Below are positions 28,257 to 36,297 of a DNA stretch of 43,821 bases, piece after piece. A model generated the notes under the pieces. The model was not told the origin of the DNA, ran no database searches, and saw only the letters and a list, made by a program, of their open reading frames with translations. Numbering within the stretch: position 1 is the stretch's first letter; every line of letters begins with the position of its first letter. The DNA is taken from contig PIWD01000009.1 in the NCBI GenBank assembly GCA_003354005.1, forward strand, positions 1 to 43,821, written 5' to 3'. A program made the translations under genes and the position numbers. The DNA comes from Gammaproteobacteria bacterium (GTDB lineage Bacteria > Pseudomonadota > Gammaproteobacteria > PIWD01).

Positions 28257-28538
28257 TCAACGACGTAATCCAAGTCGTTCAATCAGCACTTGATACTTCT
28301 CAGTATCTTTTTTCTTCAAATAATCTAGTAACCTACGTCGCTTATTGACCATATGAATAAGACCACGTCGCGAATGATGATCGCACTTATGAATCTTAAA
28401 ATGACCTGTCAAGTGTTTGATACGGTGTGTCAACAGTGCAACCTGAACCTCTGTAGAACCAGTATTTCGAGCACTTAAACCATATTCTCTTACAATATCA
28501 GTCACAATTTTGGTTTTTCCAACCTGCTCCGCTACCAT
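28257..28538 (-). CDS. rpsO: 30S ribosomal protein S15
   Basis: Primary 16S rRNA-binding protein of the 30S platform, 93 residues from ATG 28538, with GAGGAG 10 nt upstream. A longer frame from a TTG at 28556 would begin inside that site and is rejected. The family core is plain: [38 protein letters not shown] and the C-terminal LIERLGLRR, close to E. coli throughout. It is followed by pnp 40 nt downstream, the usual order. Confidence 0.98.
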   Translation of the reverse strand: MVAEQVGKTKIVTDIVREYGLSARNTGSTEVQVALLTHRIKHLTGHFKIHKCDHHSRRGLIHMVNKRRRLLDYLKKKDTEKYQVLIERLGLRR

Positions 28539-28840
28539 AAACCAGATACTCCTCAATGCAATCTTTCTACGACTGCTTACTTTTCATAATGATACTAATC
28601 TCAAAACTGTCCGTTGCAAACCCCGTTAAAGTGAAACCCATACTGCTCCAGAGTTCGAGCAAACCCAGTTATGGCACAGGTTAACAGAAAAAAATAAGTT
28701 ATGCAATGAATGGAACATCATTTTTGATATGACGCATAATATTTCTTTGTTTTAAGGTTGTCGGATAGCATCTAATTCCGTCCTTTATTCTAGAGTTCTG
28801 CAGTTTGAGGATTAAAACTAAGCAAACCCACTACTTATAC
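28539..28840. other. Intergenic region between rpsO and orphan membrane gene
   Basis: The 302-bp gap must hold the rpsO promoter near its left end, but I see no strongly matching -35/-10 pair. Two copies of the short motif AGCAAACCCA lie here (28660 and 28821 areas), the second partly paired with TGGGTT at 28844-28849 as a weak hairpin at the end of the neighbouring gene. No coding or RNA gene is evident. Confidence 0.45.
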
Positions 28841-29374
28841 TTATGGGTTACTTGCAATGTAGTGTGATTTTGGCTGAAATAAAGTACCATCCATTTTTGT
28901 TACATTACTCTCATCAGTAAAACACCGTAATTCTTCAAAATTAACTGAACTCTTCTTTTCCTCATATGAGTAGATGCTATCAACCAAGTATAGAGCTCGT
29001 TTATTTTCACCGTACGTGCAGATATGAATACTATTTGAGCCACGGACTAAAACACTATAGCTGTTCACTACAATTTCCACATATTCATCTGCATACTTAT
29101 ATATCCCTCCCAACTGCTCAAACTCTCTTTCCAAGTCATTTATGCTAGCTAGCTTATCGAAAAAAAAGCAAGCGAAACTTGCTAGAACAAAAGATGCCAC
29201 AATACACAGTATTGCGTCTAGTACAAATAGAAAGTGGTATAACATTATGCCACATGATGGACCTAATCCTGCGAACAAAAAAAAGATGCCGGCCATAGCG
29301 AACACAAAGGCAAATACAAATGCTAACACGCCTACTACAAAATATATTACTTTCTCTCTGGCAAACTTGATCAT
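28841..29374 (-). CDS. Orphan membrane protein with cytoplasmic C-terminal domain
   Basis: Not recognised. It has 177 residues from ATG 29374, preceded by AGGTGAGG; a GTG three codons upstream (29383) is possible. Two long hydrophobic stretches cover about residues 10-37 (rich in Phe, Val and Ala) and 42-72, with a small Gly/Pro turn (LGPSCG) between them. The remaining 100 residues are soluble, with an acidic/helical beginning (INDLEREFEQLGG) and a likely beta-rich part (SYSVLVRGSNSIHICTYG). A double-helix hairpin plus a soluble domain is also how the repeat protein at 12332 starts, but I see no sequence similarity. It lies alone between rpsO-pnp and a divergent MFS gene. Confidence 0.65.
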   Translation of the reverse strand: MIKFAREKVIYFVVGVLAFVFAFVFAMAGIFFLFAGLGPSCGIMLYHFLFVLDAILCIVASFVLASFACFFFDKLASINDLEREFEQLGGIYKYADEYVEIVVNSYSVLVRGSNSIHICTYGENKRALYLVDSIYSYEEKKSSVNFEELRCFTDESNVTKMDGTLFQPKSHYIASNP

Positions 29375-29518
29375 AGCCCTCACCTAATAATAAATACCAT
29401 ATAGTTGATGATAACACAATTCTAATGCAAACATTAATTTTAATTAAAAATTAAATTTTTAAGGAAGCACTAAGGAAGAATATTGCTTTATCACATGATA
29501 TTCTGAGTATCTTTCAAT

Positions 29519-29546
29519 TTGAAGTTGTTTAACTATGTGTTACACT
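29519..29546 (+). promoter_or_regulatory. Possible promoter of the MFS gene at 29554
   Basis: TTGAAG (29519-29524), a 16-bp spacer and TACACT (29541-29546). The predicted transcription start (about 29553) falls at the ATG itself, so the message might be leaderless; no Shine-Dalgarno is visible before 29554. Confidence 0.4.
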
Positions 29547-29553
29547 ATGCCGT

Positions 29554-30717
29554 ATGAGTTCTGTGAATCGAACAACATTTTGTTTAGCAAGCATCTTGGC
29601 ATTTCGTATGCTGGGGTTGTTTATGGTGTTGCCCGTCCTATCGCTGTACATCGCTAAATTTCCCGATGCAACACCACAGCGTATTGGTTTAGCTCTCGGC
29701 ATCTATGGGCTGCTACAAGCTGTGCTACAAATTCCCCTGGGATGGCTCTCTGATAGAGTCGGTCGCAAGCCTGTTATTCGTTTTGGACTGCTTATATTTG
29801 CACTGGGCAGCCTCCTCGCTGCGCAAGGCAAATCAATTATGACGATCATCATGGGACGTGCCTTACAAGGCTGTGGCGCAATCGGGAGTAGTGTGACGGC
29901 CTTTATTGCCGATATGATCCCTGCATCACAGCGCACCAAAGCCATGGCAATCGTTGGTGTTATTATCGGCACTTCTTTTTCATTGGCTATGTTACTTGGC
30001 CCACTATTAGACAGTTGGTTTGGCCTAAGCAGCTTATTTTATTGTACTGCCATCTTTGCATGTATTGCCATCGCCATCATACAGTGGGCTGTACCCTCAC
30101 CACCACAAAAACTCACAAATGAACGCAACACCCCGTTACGACCGTGTATCAAAATGATTCTAAACAATAAACATCTGAGAAAAGTAAATGCTAGCATTAG
30201 CATCTTGCACGCTATCATGACTGCTAATTTTATTATCCTGCCACTCTATCTCACCCAGAACCTTCATATCGCAAAAGTTGCACAATGGAAAATATACCTT
30301 CCCGTTCTTGTCGCCGCTTTTATCACCATGCTACCACTTATTATCGCTGCCGAAAAAAAACAGCGCACCAAATTTGCCCTACTCTCCTCTGTGATGCTGA
30401 TTACCATCAGTGAAAGCCTACTTTATATCTCCCCTACCCCAGCAAGCCTAATTATCAGTCTATTTTTATTCTTTACAGCATTTAATGCGCTTGAAGCCTT
30501 GCTACCATCGCTTGCCTCAAAAATGGCACCAATTACTAGTAAAGGAGCTGTTATGGGCTTATTTTCTACATGCCAGTTTATGGGCATCTTTCTAGGGGGT
30601 ATCGTTGGAGGTATCTTATATGCCCACTATCAAGCAACTGGCTTACTGTTAGGCATCCTACTCACCACCCTGGCTTGGTTTGTTATGCTGTTAAAACTTG
30701 ATCCTGATGCAGTATAG
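29554..30717 (+). CDS. MFS transporter (YajR-like drug/proton antiporter family)
   Basis: A 387-residue inner-membrane major facilitator protein with 12 predicted helices. Motif A is exact in the loop between helices 2 and 3 (GWLSDRVGRKPVI, about residues 63-75). The N-terminus (FRMLGLFMVLPVLSLYI) strongly resembles E. coli YajR as I remember it. YajR carries an extra C-terminal YAM domain; this protein stops after helix 12 (MLLKLDPDAV) and lacks it. Substrate is unknown; efflux is the family's usual assignment. It converges on perM, 17 bp apart. No ribosome-binding site is seen before the ATG. Confidence 0.85.
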   Translation: MSSVNRTTFCLASILAFRMLGLFMVLPVLSLYIAKFPDATPQRIGLALGIYGLLQAVLQIPLGWLSDRVGRKPVIRFGLLIFALGSLLAAQGKSIMTIIMGRALQGCGAIGSSVTAFIADMIPASQRTKAMAIVGVIIGTSFSLAMLLGPLLDSWFGLSSLFYCTAIFACIAIAIIQWAVPSPPQKLTNERNTPLRPCIKMILNNKHLRKVNASISILHAIMTANFIILPLYLTQNLHIAKVAQWKIYLPVLVAAFITMLPLIIAAEKKQRTKFALLSSVMLITISESLLYISPTPASLIISLFLFFTAFNALEALLPSLASKMAPITSKGAVMGLFSTCQFMGIFLGGIVGGILYAHYQATGLLLGILLTTLAWFVMLLKLDPDAV

Positions 30718-30734
30718 TGAGAAATACGCTTTAA

Positions 30735-31790
30735 TTAAGCCAACGCATTTCGCCAAACATCTAAAATCACTTTCAGTAAACTAGCTAAAGGAATAGCAAA
30801 AAATAGACCCCAAAATCCCCATAATGTACCGAAAAATAATACAGCAATGATGACGGCAATTGGATGCAAGTCCATTGCTTCCGCAAATAATAAGGGAACA
30901 AGCAGGTTTGCATCGAGTAAAATAATAACAGCGTAGATTATCATAAAATGGATAAATGTGGTGTTTAATCCCCAGGCCAAAAATGTAATTATCACGACAA
31001 ATAAACTAACCACTACTGCTCCAATAATGGGGATCAGTACGGATACACCCACTAAGGTACCCACCAGAATGGCATAGGGCAATTTCATAAACACCGCCAC
31101 AATCGCTATTGCTCCCCCCACAACAAGCATTTCGAGTAAACGTCCCTTGATATAGCAGCCTACTTTTCGATCCATTCTCATAAGCACCTGATCAACAAGC
31201 TGGCGATGTTTTGGCCAACAGGGGCGTAACCAAATCAAGATGCTGCTTGTATCTTTGAGGAGAAAGAAAACTAATAATGGCACCAAGATTAAATACACAA
31301 TCCACTGCATTAAGTTTGAAAGCGACATAAGAGAGTAAGATAGAAGTAATTGACCAAGACCCGCCATCAAGCCCTGCACATCAGCCATATTTCTTAGCAA
31401 TAGACGGAGGCTTGGCCAATCTGGATGTTCTTTTACAAAGTTCTGCAAAAATAGCTGTCCACGTCCAAACATACGGGGTAATTCATTGAGTAGGTGTATA
31501 AACTGTTGTGAAAGTATCGGCAGAAAAATAAGCAAACAAGCAAGTATGATACTCAAAAATAAAGCATATGTTATCAAAACTGCCCAAAAACGTGACACAC
31601 CCTTATCTTGCACACTTTTAACGAGAATATGCAATAAATACGTCATAATCATGCTGACAACAAGTGGCATAAGGGTATAGCAGAGAGCAACAAGTAAAAG
31701 CACACTCATCAATAAGGTAAAAAATAATGATACAAGCTGTGGATTATCAAAATGACGTTGATACAAACGCTTTAATACAGATATTAGCAT
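30735..31790 (-). CDS. AI-2E family transporter (PerM-like permease)
   Basis: A 351-residue polytopic protein of the AI-2 exporter/PerM family. It has about seven or eight hydrophobic segments, a long soluble stretch after the third (LPRMFGRGQLFLQNFVKEHPDW) and the family's late segments ILVGTLVGVSVLIPIIGAVV and FFGTLWGFWGLFFAIPLASLLK. Members are proposed to export signals or act as Na+/H+ antiporters, so function is not settled. The gene overlaps the 3' end of ribH by 7 nt, hence translational coupling with the riboflavin genes, though no functional link is known to me. Confidence 0.85.
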   Translation of the reverse strand: MLISVLKRLYQRHFDNPQLVSLFFTLLMSVLLLVALCYTLMPLVVSMIMTYLLHILVKSVQDKGVSRFWAVLITYALFLSIILACLLIFLPILSQQFIHLLNELPRMFGRGQLFLQNFVKEHPDWPSLRLLLRNMADVQGLMAGLGQLLLSYSLMSLSNLMQWIVYLILVPLLVFFLLKDTSSILIWLRPCWPKHRQLVDQVLMRMDRKVGCYIKGRLLEMLVVGGAIAIVAVFMKLPYAILVGTLVGVSVLIPIIGAVVVSLFVVIITFLAWGLNTTFIHFMIIYAVIILLDANLLVPLLFAEAMDLHPIAVIIAVLFFGTLWGFWGLFFAIPLASLLKVILDVWRNALA

Positions 31791-32314
31791 AGAGTATCCC
31801 TTATTTTTTGCTGCATCACAATCATTTGTAAAGCAGCTTCTGCGACTTGATATCCTTTGTTGCTCTTGGAGTTACTGCCTTCAGAAGTTTGCTCGCCCAC
31901 CCTTGCCCGTGCTTGTTCTATATTGTCAACTGTTAATACACCAAAGATGACGGGCACATGATAGTGAAGCGAGAGACGCGCACAACCATCACTTACCTGC
32001 TGACAAACATAACAATAGTGATCAGTTTCACCTCGAATCACAGCACCTAATGCAATAATAGCATCATATATTATTTCATTTTCCTGCGAAAGCAATTGAT
32101 CAACAATAACTGGAATCTCAACTGCTCCAGGCACCTCCACAATAAGTAATGGGGAGGTGTACTGCTTCACTTTTCTCAAACGCTCAAGTGCACCCTCCAA
32201 CAATAAGTCGGTAATCGAGCGATTAAACATACTCTGCACAATGGCAATCCGGAATGGTGTCACTGGCTCACTTGCTAACTCAATAGTCTGTACAGTCATA
32301 GTCATGTGCATCAT
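31784..32314 (-). CDS. ribH: 6,7-dimethyl-8-ribityllumazine synthase
   Basis: Condenses 5-amino-6-ribitylaminouracil with 3,4-dihydroxybutanone phosphate to lumazine, the penultimate riboflavin step; forms icosahedral or pentameric shells. It has 176 residues with the start at 32314, but several nearby ATGs (residues 1, 2, 4 and 6) make the exact start unsure. Motifs are VPGAVEIPV, ALGAVIRGETDHYCYVC (His99 is the expected catalytic residue), FGVLTVDNIEQA and SNKGYQVAEAALQM. It lies 19 nt after ribE and overlaps perM. nusB, a common downstream neighbour, is absent. Confidence 0.95.
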   Translation of the reverse strand: MMHMTMTVQTIELASEPVTPFRIAIVQSMFNRSITDLLLEGALERLRKVKQYTSPLLIVEVPGAVEIPVIVDQLLSQENEIIYDAIIALGAVIRGETDHYCYVCQQVSDGCARLSLHYHVPVIFGVLTVDNIEQARARVGEQTSEGSNSKSNKGYQVAEAALQMIVMQQKIRDTLC

Positions 32315-32333
32315 CTCAAAAAATTTTTTTCAA

Positions 32334-32942
32334 CTACGTAATAGGCTTATGTATCCCACACACTGGAAGCTGTGCATATACGGCCTTCAATAATAAATCA
32401 CATTCTAGATTAATCCGCTGATCCAATTCCAAATGCCGCAAATTAGTAACCTGCGAGGTATGAGGAATTAGCATCACTGAAAAATAGGACTGATTAACAA
32501 GATTAACCGTTAAACTGACACCGTTCAAGGCAATACTGCATTTGGGTATGATGCAAGGACGATTACATGCAAGCAAATCAGAAAAATAAACCACTGTACC
32601 CACTTCACTCTTCTGCAAGCTGGCTACTTGTACGGTTTGATCTATATGTCCAGTTACAAAATGCCCATCCAATCGTTGACTTAGCTGTAAGGGACGCTCC
32701 AAGTTAACATGTTGCCCTACTTGATAACAACTAGCACAAGTTAGCTTTAAGCTTTCGGGCGTAAGGTGGCAGCTAAAAGAATTGGATTGACAATCCGTCA
32801 CCGTCACACACATGCCATCAATAGCTATGCTCTGTCCAACTTCTAGATCACTAAAATTGCAACTTACTGTTAACTGTAGGCTGTCTTTACCTCGAACAAC
32901 CGCAGCGATACGCGTACAATGCGAAATTAATCCTGTATACAT
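32334..32942 (-). CDS. ribE: Riboflavin synthase alpha subunit
   Basis: Dismutates two lumazine molecules to riboflavin. The 202 residues form two homologous lumazine-binding halves: one with MYTGLI (normally MFTGI) and IDGMCVTV (41-48), the second with GHIDQTV and LNGVSLTVN (139-147). The paired DG-CVTV/NG-SLTV motifs are the recognition marks. The start overlaps the ribD stop by 16 nt, so translation is coupled. Sequence is somewhat diverged but no key motif is missing. Confidence 0.94.
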   Translation of the reverse strand: MYTGLISHCTRIAAVVRGKDSLQLTVSCNFSDLEVGQSIAIDGMCVTVTDCQSNSFSCHLTPESLKLTCASCYQVGQHVNLERPLQLSQRLDGHFVTGHIDQTVQVASLQKSEVGTVVYFSDLLACNRPCIIPKCSIALNGVSLTVNLVNQSYFSVMLIPHTSQVTNLRHLELDQRINLECDLLLKAVYAQLPVCGIHKPIT

Positions 32943-34084
32943 AACATGCTACCAATTACCCTTCGGGATTGCTTCGTCACGCGCAAAACAACGTCACCAG
33001 TACTATAATACCACTCACACTGATCATTGTCATCGATCACTGTTAATAAATTATCACCTAAACCTAATGCCTGTCCACCAAGTGTTTGTTTGCTGATGTA
33101 AAGTATGAGGGTGTTGACTAGTCGATTGTTGAGCAAGTAACGAAATAGTCTTGCTCCTGCCTCAACCCATATATCATGATAGCCAGCCTTCCCCAAGAAG
33201 GCTAAACTTTGTTGAATATCGATACCCCCCTCCCCTTGAGAGGAATTAATAATTCTCTGCCTACAAACACCACGTGCTTCCAGAAGAGTCTGACGTTTCC
33301 GAAAATCAATATCGTTCTCACACTTTGAAGTATGCATCAATACCAGGGGGTTCGCAGTATCGAGAACATGCAAGGGTGTGCCATTTTCTAGGTATGGCAC
33401 AAAAGGACACGTACGGCTATCAAGCACATAGACAGGCTTAGAGAAGCTTCGCCCCCCTAAACGAACATTAAGCCGTGGATTATCACGCATAATAGTCGGT
33501 GCACTCGTCAAAATTGCATCACTACGCAAACGCCCATAATGTGTCACACACCCCTGCTGTGGCTGACTAATTACAACAGGCTGGCCATGTACACCCGCAA
33601 TTTTAGCATCACGACTCAAAGCCAATTTGAGCGTCAGCCATGGAAAACCAGTTTGCAACCAATGACAATAACTACGATAGAATCGCTGAATATCAAGTAA
33701 AACACGATGCTGACATTGAATCCCTTTCTTTCGTAAGTAATATGCACCACGTCCACGTACATGTGGATTAGGGTCTGTTAGACCATAGACAACACGACGG
33801 ATGCCTGAACGTACAATAGCCGTAGTACAAGGAGGTGTACGACCCTGATGATGGCAAGGCTCTAGTGTCACATATAAGGTTGCACGCTTAGCATCAGAGC
33901 CTGCCTGCTGCAGTGCGAGTACTTCCGCATGTGCATGCCCACAACCACGGTGCACCCCCTCTCCAAGCACTTGGCCACGATCATTAATGACTACAGCCCC
34001 AACTGGTGGATTGGGCGCGCAGAACCCGCGGTAACGCCCAGCTAACCGCAATGCTAGCTGTAAATAATTGGCATCAGTAGACAT
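32927..34084 (-). CDS. ribD: Bifunctional riboflavin deaminase/reductase
   Basis: Deaminates and then reduces the pyrimidine intermediate of riboflavin synthesis, the second and third steps. It has 385 residues. The N-terminal deaminase domain holds the zinc site: His52-Ala-Glu54, Cys77 (EPCHHQGRTPPC) and Cys86. The C-terminal reductase domain starts near residue 155 (PWLTLKLALSRDAKI) and includes DAILTSAPTIMRDNPRLNVR. It is the first gene of ribD-ribE-ribH-perM. No FMN riboswitch could be recognised in the 77 bp upstream, and ribBA is not in the window. Confidence 0.96.
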   Translation of the reverse strand: MSTDANYLQLALRLAGRYRGFCAPNPPVGAVVINDRGQVLGEGVHRGCGHAHAEVLALQQAGSDAKRATLYVTLEPCHHQGRTPPCTTAIVRSGIRRVVYGLTDPNPHVRGRGAYYLRKKGIQCQHRVLLDIQRFYRSYCHWLQTGFPWLTLKLALSRDAKIAGVHGQPVVISQPQQGCVTHYGRLRSDAILTSAPTIMRDNPRLNVRLGGRSFSKPVYVLDSRTCPFVPYLENGTPLHVLDTANPLVLMHTSKCENDIDFRKRQTLLEARGVCRQRIINSSQGEGGIDIQQSLAFLGKAGYHDIWVEAGARLFRYLLNNRLVNTLILYISKQTLGGQALGLGDNLLTVIDDNDQCEWYYSTGDVVLRVTKQSRRVIGSMLCIQD

Positions 34085-34161
34085 TATTCATTTACAAAGA
34101 CTGGTGAAACCACGTAGCCTAACAGGAAAAACACCTCACCCCCCAATATTTCAGGAGTATT

Positions 34162-34638
34162 CTACGCTCGTTTCTTCTGCTCTTCACGTACCTTTTGTTC
34201 ATAAATAGCATCGAAATTAATTGGTGCTAAATGCAATGGTGGGAAACTACCATGCCCAACCAAGCTTGAAATTATTTCTCGTGCATAAGGAAACAAAATA
34301 CTAGGACAATAAGCAGCTAATAAAGGTTTTCGTTGCTGCTCTGTAAAGTTTCGTATCTCAAAAATACCAGCCTGTTTAACCTCAGCTATAAATGCAACTT
34401 TTCCATCCAATTTAACTGTCACACTGATGACCAGTAAAACATTGTAGTGCTGATCATCAACAACGTGTTGTTTGGTATTTAGGTCAACCTTAACCTCAGG
34501 TTTCCAATCTTTTTTGAAAACTTCTGGAGCATCTGGCACTTCAAATGATGCATCTTCAACATAGATACGCTGAATACCAAACGTAGGGGTTTTTTTCTCT
34601 TCAGATGGTTGGTTTGACGGTTCTGTTTTTTTCTGCAT
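34162..34638 (-). CDS. secB: Protein-export chaperone SecB
   Basis: Tetrameric cytosolic chaperone that keeps secretory precursors unfolded and hands them to SecA. It has 158 residues with a polar N-terminal head (MQKKTEPSNQPSEEKK), then the core FGIQRIYVEDASFEVP and the C-terminal SFPPLHLAPINFDAIY, both hallmark segments. In the E. coli family the C-terminal helix carries acidic SecA-binding residues; here it ends basic (EEQKKRA). It ends the yibN-grxC-secB cluster on this strand, 39 nt after grxC. Confidence 0.96.
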   Translation of the reverse strand: MQKKTEPSNQPSEEKKTPTFGIQRIYVEDASFEVPDAPEVFKKDWKPEVKVDLNTKQHVVDDQHYNVLLVISVTVKLDGKVAFIAEVKQAGIFEIRNFTEQQRKPLLAAYCPSILFPYAREIISSLVGHGSFPPLHLAPINFDAIYEQKVREEQKKRA

Positions 34639-34677
34639 AACTGAACGACTCCTGATTTAACATTAAATGTATAATTA

Positions 34678-34941
34678 CTACTGATCTTTAGATAAGCGTG
34701 CACGCAGTTTATCACTTTTCCACAAGCCAAGCAAATCATCGAAGCCACCGATTGCCTCGTCATTAATAAAAATCTGAGGAAAACTACGACGCGTTGCGCC
34801 TTTATCGATCATCTCCTGAAGATAGGACTGCTTTTGATCTACTCTACGTTCTTCATAGGCAATATCTTCCTGTTCCAACAACAACTTTGCTCGGTCGCAA
34901 TATGGACAATTTGCCTTACTGTAAATTATAACACTTGACAT
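34678..34941 (-). CDS. grxC: Glutaredoxin 3
   Basis: Dithiol glutaredoxin, 87 residues from ATG 34941 with AAAGGAT upstream; a frame extension to 35037 overlaps the rhodanese gene and lacks similarity. The active site is Cys12-Pro-Tyr-Cys15. The cis-proline region (RSFPQIFIND) and the glutathione-binding GGFDDL follow as expected. It reduces glutathione mixed disulfides and ribonucleotide reductase in its relatives. It sits 4 nt after the rhodanese-like gene and before secB, the conserved gammaproteobacterial order. Confidence 0.96.
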   Translation of the reverse strand: MSSVIIYSKANCPYCDRAKLLLEQEDIAYEERRVDQKQSYLQEMIDKGATRRSFPQIFINDEAIGGFDDLLGLWKSDKLRARLSKDQ

Positions 34942-34945
34942 TGAC

Positions 34946-35416
34946 TTATCCTTTTTCTGTTTTGCCTTCAATTTGAGATGAATCCTGTTTAGGTTGTACC
35001 AGTGGTAAATTTGCCATTTGCCAACTTGCAACCCCACCTTTTAGATAAGAGACCCGTGTGAGATGATAATGTTTTTTTAGCTGAACTGCCAACTGCAATG
35101 CACATCTATCCGAATCAGCATAAACAACCAATGGCCTATCTTTTGGATAAGACCATTTAGACGCTTGATCGAATTGCTTACTTGGCAAAGAAATAGCTGC
35201 CGTAATATGTGCGCGCTTATAAGCCAATGTATCGCGTGCATCAACAATAAGTGCCTGATGACAATTCATAAGTGTGACACATGTATCTGTCTCAACAGCA
35301 TTGATCTGATGAAAATAAGGCTGCAGCACCTCCCATAGTAACCACAAGCCCATAGCAGACCATAATACGGCTAGAGCAAGATGCTCTGTTAGAAAATTAA
35401 GATAAAATAGTTTCAC
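34946..35416 (-). CDS. yibN: Membrane-anchored rhodanese-like protein (YibN type)
   Basis: A single N-terminal membrane helix (HLALAVLWSAMGLWLLWEVL) is followed by a rhodanese domain: LIVDARDTLAYKRAHITAAI, the active-site-loop region VVYADSDRC, and the late GGVASWQMANLPL. I take GTG 35416 (156 residues), with AGTAGGTG 4 nt upstream; a TTG at 35431 is also possible. Classic rhodaneses have the catalytic Cys directly after VVY; here that position is Ala and a Cys lies six residues on. E. coli YibN, as I recall it, also lacks the standard Cys and has one at the later position. Gene order yibN-grxC-secB matches E. coli. Sulfurtransferase activity is doubtful. Confidence 0.85.
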   Translation of the reverse strand: MKLFYLNFLTEHLALAVLWSAMGLWLLWEVLQPYFHQINAVETDTCVTLMNCHQALIVDARDTLAYKRAHITAAISLPSKQFDQASKWSYPKDRPLVVYADSDRCALQLAVQLKKHYHLTRVSYLKGGVASWQMANLPLVQPKQDSSQIEGKTEKG

Positions 35417-35487
35417 CAAACACCTACTCAAAAAGTACCGTCATCTAAATCTGTTCTAAAGAACAGGTCGCGAGCATAACAAAAAAA

Positions 35488-36021
35488 TTAAATAGTGGCA
35501 ACATGTCTTCTAGGCACACTTTCTTGTTTTGGCACTTTACTATAAAATATGATATCTTCTGAACTGTTAAAGTGTGTTCTGTTTGTGGATACATTAAGCA
35601 GTTGTTCTCTTAGGGCATCCGGAATACCGCAAAGCTTGGAGAAACAAGGTTTAATCAGAGCTATTATTTTCACAATTATTTTCTGGAAGAATGTTGTTAG
35701 ATAACTTGCTTCCATATCAACGATCTCCTCATTCACCTCACTAAATTCTACATTAATTTTACTAGGATGATAATCTGCATTCTCTTTCGCATATCCAATT
35801 TCCTTATCAAGTTCTGGAGAATAGGGAAAAATAGTAGGACTATCAATAGGAAGCATCAGCACCTGCATAGCTACCAGAATCTCTTGTATATGATCTACTT
35901 GCTGTATTTTTGATACAGAATCAATAGCGGGACACGTGACAAGATTGTGCTGTCGCTTTTTAAATTTAGGATTCTTTTCTAAAAAAGCTTCCAATATTAC
36001 ATCTGGATTTCCTCTCATCAT
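35488..36021 (-). CDS. Orphan protein of unknown function (177 residues)
   Basis: Not recognised. The start is ATG 36021, 8-9 nt after a run of Gs (GGGGGGA) that serves as ribosome-binding site. The protein is mostly soluble and mixed in charge, with an acidic middle (VEFSEVNEEIVDMEA, residues 91-105), one amphipathic or weakly hydrophobic helix (FFQKIIVKIIALIKP, 111-125) and a basic end (PRRHVATI). There is no signal peptide or known motif. A strong promoter (36042-36070) lies immediately upstream, giving a leader of only about 14 nt. Placed between yibN-grxC-secB and a divergent PPi-PFK. Host-association genes often look like this, but nothing direct supports a role. Confidence 0.6.
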   Translation of the reverse strand: MMRGNPDVILEAFLEKNPKFKKRQHNLVTCPAIDSVSKIQQVDHIQEILVAMQVLMLPIDSPTIFPYSPELDKEIGYAKENADYHPSKINVEFSEVNEEIVDMEASYLTTFFQKIIVKIIALIKPCFSKLCGIPDALREQLLNVSTNRTHFNSSEDIIFYSKVPKQESVPRRHVATI

Positions 36022-36041
36022 CTTCAAAATCCCCCCCTATC

Positions 36042-36070
36042 GGTATAAATAATTTTTTCAAGCTTGTCAA
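36042..36070 (-). promoter_or_regulatory. Predicted sigma-70 promoter of the 36021 gene
   Basis: On the minus strand a perfect TTGACA (36070-36065), a 17-bp spacer and TATACC (36047-36042). Transcription should begin near 36035, inside the G-run that forms the ribosome-binding site. Confidence 0.65.
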
Positions 36071-36226
36071 GCAAAAATCTGACATTTATCTGAATTGATA
36101 AGAACAAGCATTTTTCTGGTGATGGACTGGAGTAAGATGAGAATGCCTGAATGAAAATATCTGTTTTTGAAGATATATCCAGTCCAGAAACAAGCATTAA
36201 CAATCTCATTATTGTGAATAATCACG

Positions 36227-36255
36227 TTGTTTCTGCTAAAAAAATTATCTAAAAT
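36227..36255 (+). promoter_or_regulatory. Predicted sigma-70 promoter of the PPi-PFK gene
   Basis: TTGTTT (36227-36232), a 17-bp spacer and TAAAAT (36250-36255). The start would be near 36262, 36 nt before the ATG at 36298. Confidence 0.55.
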
Positions 36256-36297
36256 AGTAACAATGTGGTTTTGCGGATAATATTGAGGATTGTATCA

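Noticed and set aside
28217-28282. 22-codon N-terminal extension of pnp
   Set aside because: It overlaps rpsO, is unlike the family, and a better start (GTG 28216 with AAAGGAGA) exists.
28655-28835. Dispersed motif AGCAAACCCA (also in reverse near 26013)
   Set aside because: Three or four copies of a 10-mer near gene ends are suggestive, but the flanks differ and the count is too low to call a repeat family.
34085-34161. FMN riboswitch before ribD
   Set aside because: The 77-bp gap is too short for a full RFN element and none of its conserved pieces was seen.
34942-35037. 32-codon N-terminal extension of grxC
   Set aside because: It overlaps the rhodanese gene in another frame and glutaredoxin 3 begins a few residues before its CPYC motif.
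36024-36209. 61-codon minus-strand frame ending 2 nt before the orphan at 36021
   Set aside because: It lacks a ribosome-binding site, and a near-consensus promoter for the next gene lies inside its last part, so it is better read as upstream DNA.
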